DNA from: Bacteroidales bacterium
GTDB lineage: Bacteria; Bacteroidota; Bacteroidia; Bacteroidales; UBA932
Length of the DNA: 64,000 nucleotides
Direction of reading: 5' to 3'
Assembly: GCA_017554305.1 (NCBI GenBank)
Contig: JAFZIN010000007.1
Span: 284,950-348,949 of the forward strand
The translations under genes and the position numbers were made by a program. Positions 62,545-64,000 of the stretch are shown piece by piece. Position 1 is the first letter of the stretch; each line of letters opens with the position of its first letter. Below the pieces are notes generated by a model. That model had not been told where the DNA came from. It searched no databases and worked only from the letters and a program-made list of their open reading frames with translations.

Positions 62545-63447
62545 ATGAAGGTAGAAGTTGAAATAGATCAGTACTCAGGTTTCTGCAACGGAGTGGTACG
62601 GGCGGTAAACAGTGCAGAGGAAAACCTCAGCAAAAGAAGCGTGCTCTACTCCCTGGGAGCTATCGTACACAATGAGACGGAGCTTAAAAGGCTTGAGAAA
62701 GAGGGGCTTAGGGTCATCAATCTTGAGCAGATGTCTCATCTTAAAGACTCCACGGTCCTTATCCGAGCCCACGGAGAACCCCCTTCAACGTACGAACTGG
62801 CCAAAAAGAACAACATCACCCTTATAGACTGTACCTGCCCCGTGGTGCTGCAGCTTCAGAAAAAGATTGCAGAAACTGAGGGACAGATTGTAATATTCGG
62901 AAAAGTTGGTCACGCAGAAGTTAACGGCCTGGTAGGCAGGGCAGAAGGAAGAGCCGTGGTACTTGAGAACAAGGATCAGATAAATAAAATTGACTTCTCC
63001 CGTCCAATCAATATCTTCTCTCAAACCACCAAAGATCCGGACGAGTACGAGCAGCTTTGCAAGCTTATAAGCAGTAAGATGGAAGACAAGAGCCTGCTAA
63101 CCGTCCACAACACCGTCTGCCGCCAGGTGGCTCAAAGGCACGCCCGCCTCATTCAATTTGCAGAGAATCATAACGTTATAATCTTTGTGAGCGGAAAGGA
63201 GAGTTCCAACGGCAGAGTCCTCTATGAACTTTGCAAGTCTCATAACCCCCGCACCCACCACATTATGTCTCTTCAACAAATTGATAAAAAATGGTTTAAA
63301 GAGGGAGACAGGATTGGAGTCTGCGGGGCCACCTCCACCCCTAAGTGGCAGCTCACCTCCTGCGCCGAATTTTTAAAAATTACTCTAAAGAGTTATATTT
63401 GCAGCAAATTTTACAGTATTTTATATGGCAACTACAGCAGATTTTAA
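62545..63447 (+). CDS. ispH: 4-hydroxy-3-methylbut-2-enyl diphosphate reductase
   Basis: A 300-residue iron-sulfur enzyme. Cluster ligand Cys14 is in SGFCNGVVRA, the second is in DCTCPVVLQL and the third in HNTVCRQVAQR. FSQTTKDPDEYEQL and VCGATSTPKWQL are also visible. It makes IPP and DMAPP in the last step of the MEP pathway, feeding uppS. The final ~20 residues run through the efp promoter and overlap the first 23 bp of efp, so the C-terminal tail is probably non-essential. Confidence 0.94.
   Translation: MKVEVEIDQYSGFCNGVVRAVNSAEENLSKRSVLYSLGAIVHNETELKRLEKEGLRVINLEQMSHLKDSTVLIRAHGEPPSTYELAKKNNITLIDCTCPVVLQLQKKIAETEGQIVIFGKVGHAEVNGLVGRAEGRAVVLENKDQINKIDFSRPINIFSQTTKDPDEYEQLCKLISSKMEDKSLLTVHNTVCRQVAQRHARLIQFAENHNVIIFVSGKESSNGRVLYELCKSHNPRTHHIMSLQQIDKKWFKEGDRIGVCGATSTPKWQLTSCAEFLKITLKSYICSKFYSILYGNYSRF
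63394..63401 (+). promoter_or_regulatory. Candidate -7 box of efp, inside the ispH 3' end
   Basis: TATATTTG, 23 nt upstream of the efp ATG. Confidence 0.55.
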
Positions 63448-63994
63448 AAACGGAATTTTCTTCCTATTCAATGATCATCCTTGCCAGCTGGTTTATTTCC
63501 AGCACGTTAAGCCTGGTAAAGGAAACACTATCGTTAGAACAAAATTCAAGGATCTCCAAACCGGAAAACTCCTTGAACACACATACGGTGCGGGCGAGAG
63601 AATAGACTTGGTTTCTGTAGAGAGAAGACCATATCAGTTCCTCTATCCAGATGAGTCCGGCTACAACTTCATGCACAGAGAAACCTTTGAGCAGGTTCAC
63701 TTAGACAAGGATTTTGTAGAGAATGCAGACCTTATGAAAGAGGGTCAGAACGTAGAGATGATGGTTTGGGCAGACAACGAGGAGATTCTTACCTGCGAGC
63801 TCCCTTCATTCGTAGAGTTGGAGGTAACTTACACAGAGCCTGCAGTTAAGGGCAACACCGCCTCAACCAACGCTCTCAAAGAGGCTACTCTGGAGACCGG
63901 CGCAAAGATTATGGTTCCTCTCTTCATCCAGAACGGTGAGAAGATCAGCGTAAAGGTAGAGGACAGAACCTACGGCGAGCGAGTAAAGGGCTAA
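63425..63994 (+). CDS. efp: Elongation factor P
   Basis: A 189-residue translation factor. The N-terminal KOW-like domain has HVKPGKGNTIVRTKFKDLQT, with Lys32 at the tip that some bacteria modify. OB domains follow, and the end IMVPLFIQNGEKISVKVEDR is conserved. It relieves ribosome stalling at polyproline. No epmA/B-like modification gene was recognised in the window. Its first 23 bp overlap ispH in another frame. Confidence 0.96.
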   Translation: MATTADFKNGIFFLFNDHPCQLVYFQHVKPGKGNTIVRTKFKDLQTGKLLEHTYGAGERIDLVSVERRPYQFLYPDESGYNFMHRETFEQVHLDKDFVENADLMKEGQNVEMMVWADNEEILTCELPSFVELEVTYTEPAVKGNTASTNALKEATLETGAKIMVPLFIQNGEKISVKVEDRTYGERVKG

Positions 63995-64000
63995 CCGCCC

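Overview
The window is a stretch of a Bacteroidales (phylum Bacteroidota) chromosome. The evidence is gene content and local order: a SusC/SusD pair, a bamA-linked pair of OmpH/Skp genes, DUF4491, DUF4421, DUF4783 and DUF5683 proteins, a Bacteroidota-type RNA polymerase omega, and many start-proximal TAnnTTTG boxes, the -7 element of Bacteroidota primary-sigma promoters. Genus cannot be fixed from the sequence. Gene density is high, and most genes are housekeeping.

Layout. 1-848: 5' part of a 2-oxoacid:ferredoxin oxidoreductase alpha gene. 1.1-6.4 kb (minus): nadK-uppS-bamA-ompH-ompH, an envelope biogenesis cluster. 6.5-11.9 kb (plus): pdxJ, an OmpH-like lipoprotein, a glycosyltransferase, purC and a LysM/periplasmic-binding protein. 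12.2-18.7 kb (minus): nagB, recN, rpoZ, bamD, trxB, a gate-domain membrane protein and rubrerythrin. 18.8-22.6 kb (plus): amino-acid racemase, dicarboxylate/amino-acid symporter, a small secreted protein with a probable frameshift, and a PIG-L deacetylase. Then priA (minus) and tRNA-Phe. 25.2-27.2 kb is the accessory region: a hairpin array, and a REP-associated Y1 transposase (RAYT) with four tandem REP-like hairpins, bracketed by two long direct repeats. 27.2-31.1 kb: DUF4491, histidine phosphatase, DUF4421 and a lipid kinase. 31.2-38.6 kb (plus): parA, parB, DUF5683, a LysM lytic transglycosylase, a polyferredoxin and a Tat-exported aldo/keto reductase. 38.6-41.2 kb (minus): an HHH/beta-barrel protein and purE. 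41.3-45.6 kb (plus): hpt, a second REP array, adk, obgE, PAP2 phosphatase and lplA. 45.6-49.3 kb: hpf, three small exported proteins and a XerC-like recombinase. 49.8-54.4 kb: susC-susD. 54.5-62.5 kb: tRNA-Pro, a PatB/MalY aminotransferase, an NtrY-like kinase, rlmH, DUF4783, an NtrC-like regulator and cmk. 62.5-64 kb: ispH and efp.

The most interesting signal is non-coding. A REP-like hairpin with an exact 52-bp period occurs in two four-unit arrays, one beside the RAYT gene and one between hpt and adk, plus one inverted singleton. Paired base changes between copies preserve the stem. The RAYT cassette lies between two direct repeats that carry an equal-length 68-bp hairpin. Two further structured families are present: arrays of very short hairpins at three loci, and a ~75-bp stem-loop with a conserved GGACGAGC..AGCGAGG loop at two loci. 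The 9-mer CTATCGGGA occurs ten times against about 0.5 expected by chance and marks purine-rich DNA upstream of susC. All annotations come from reading the sequence; no database search was run.
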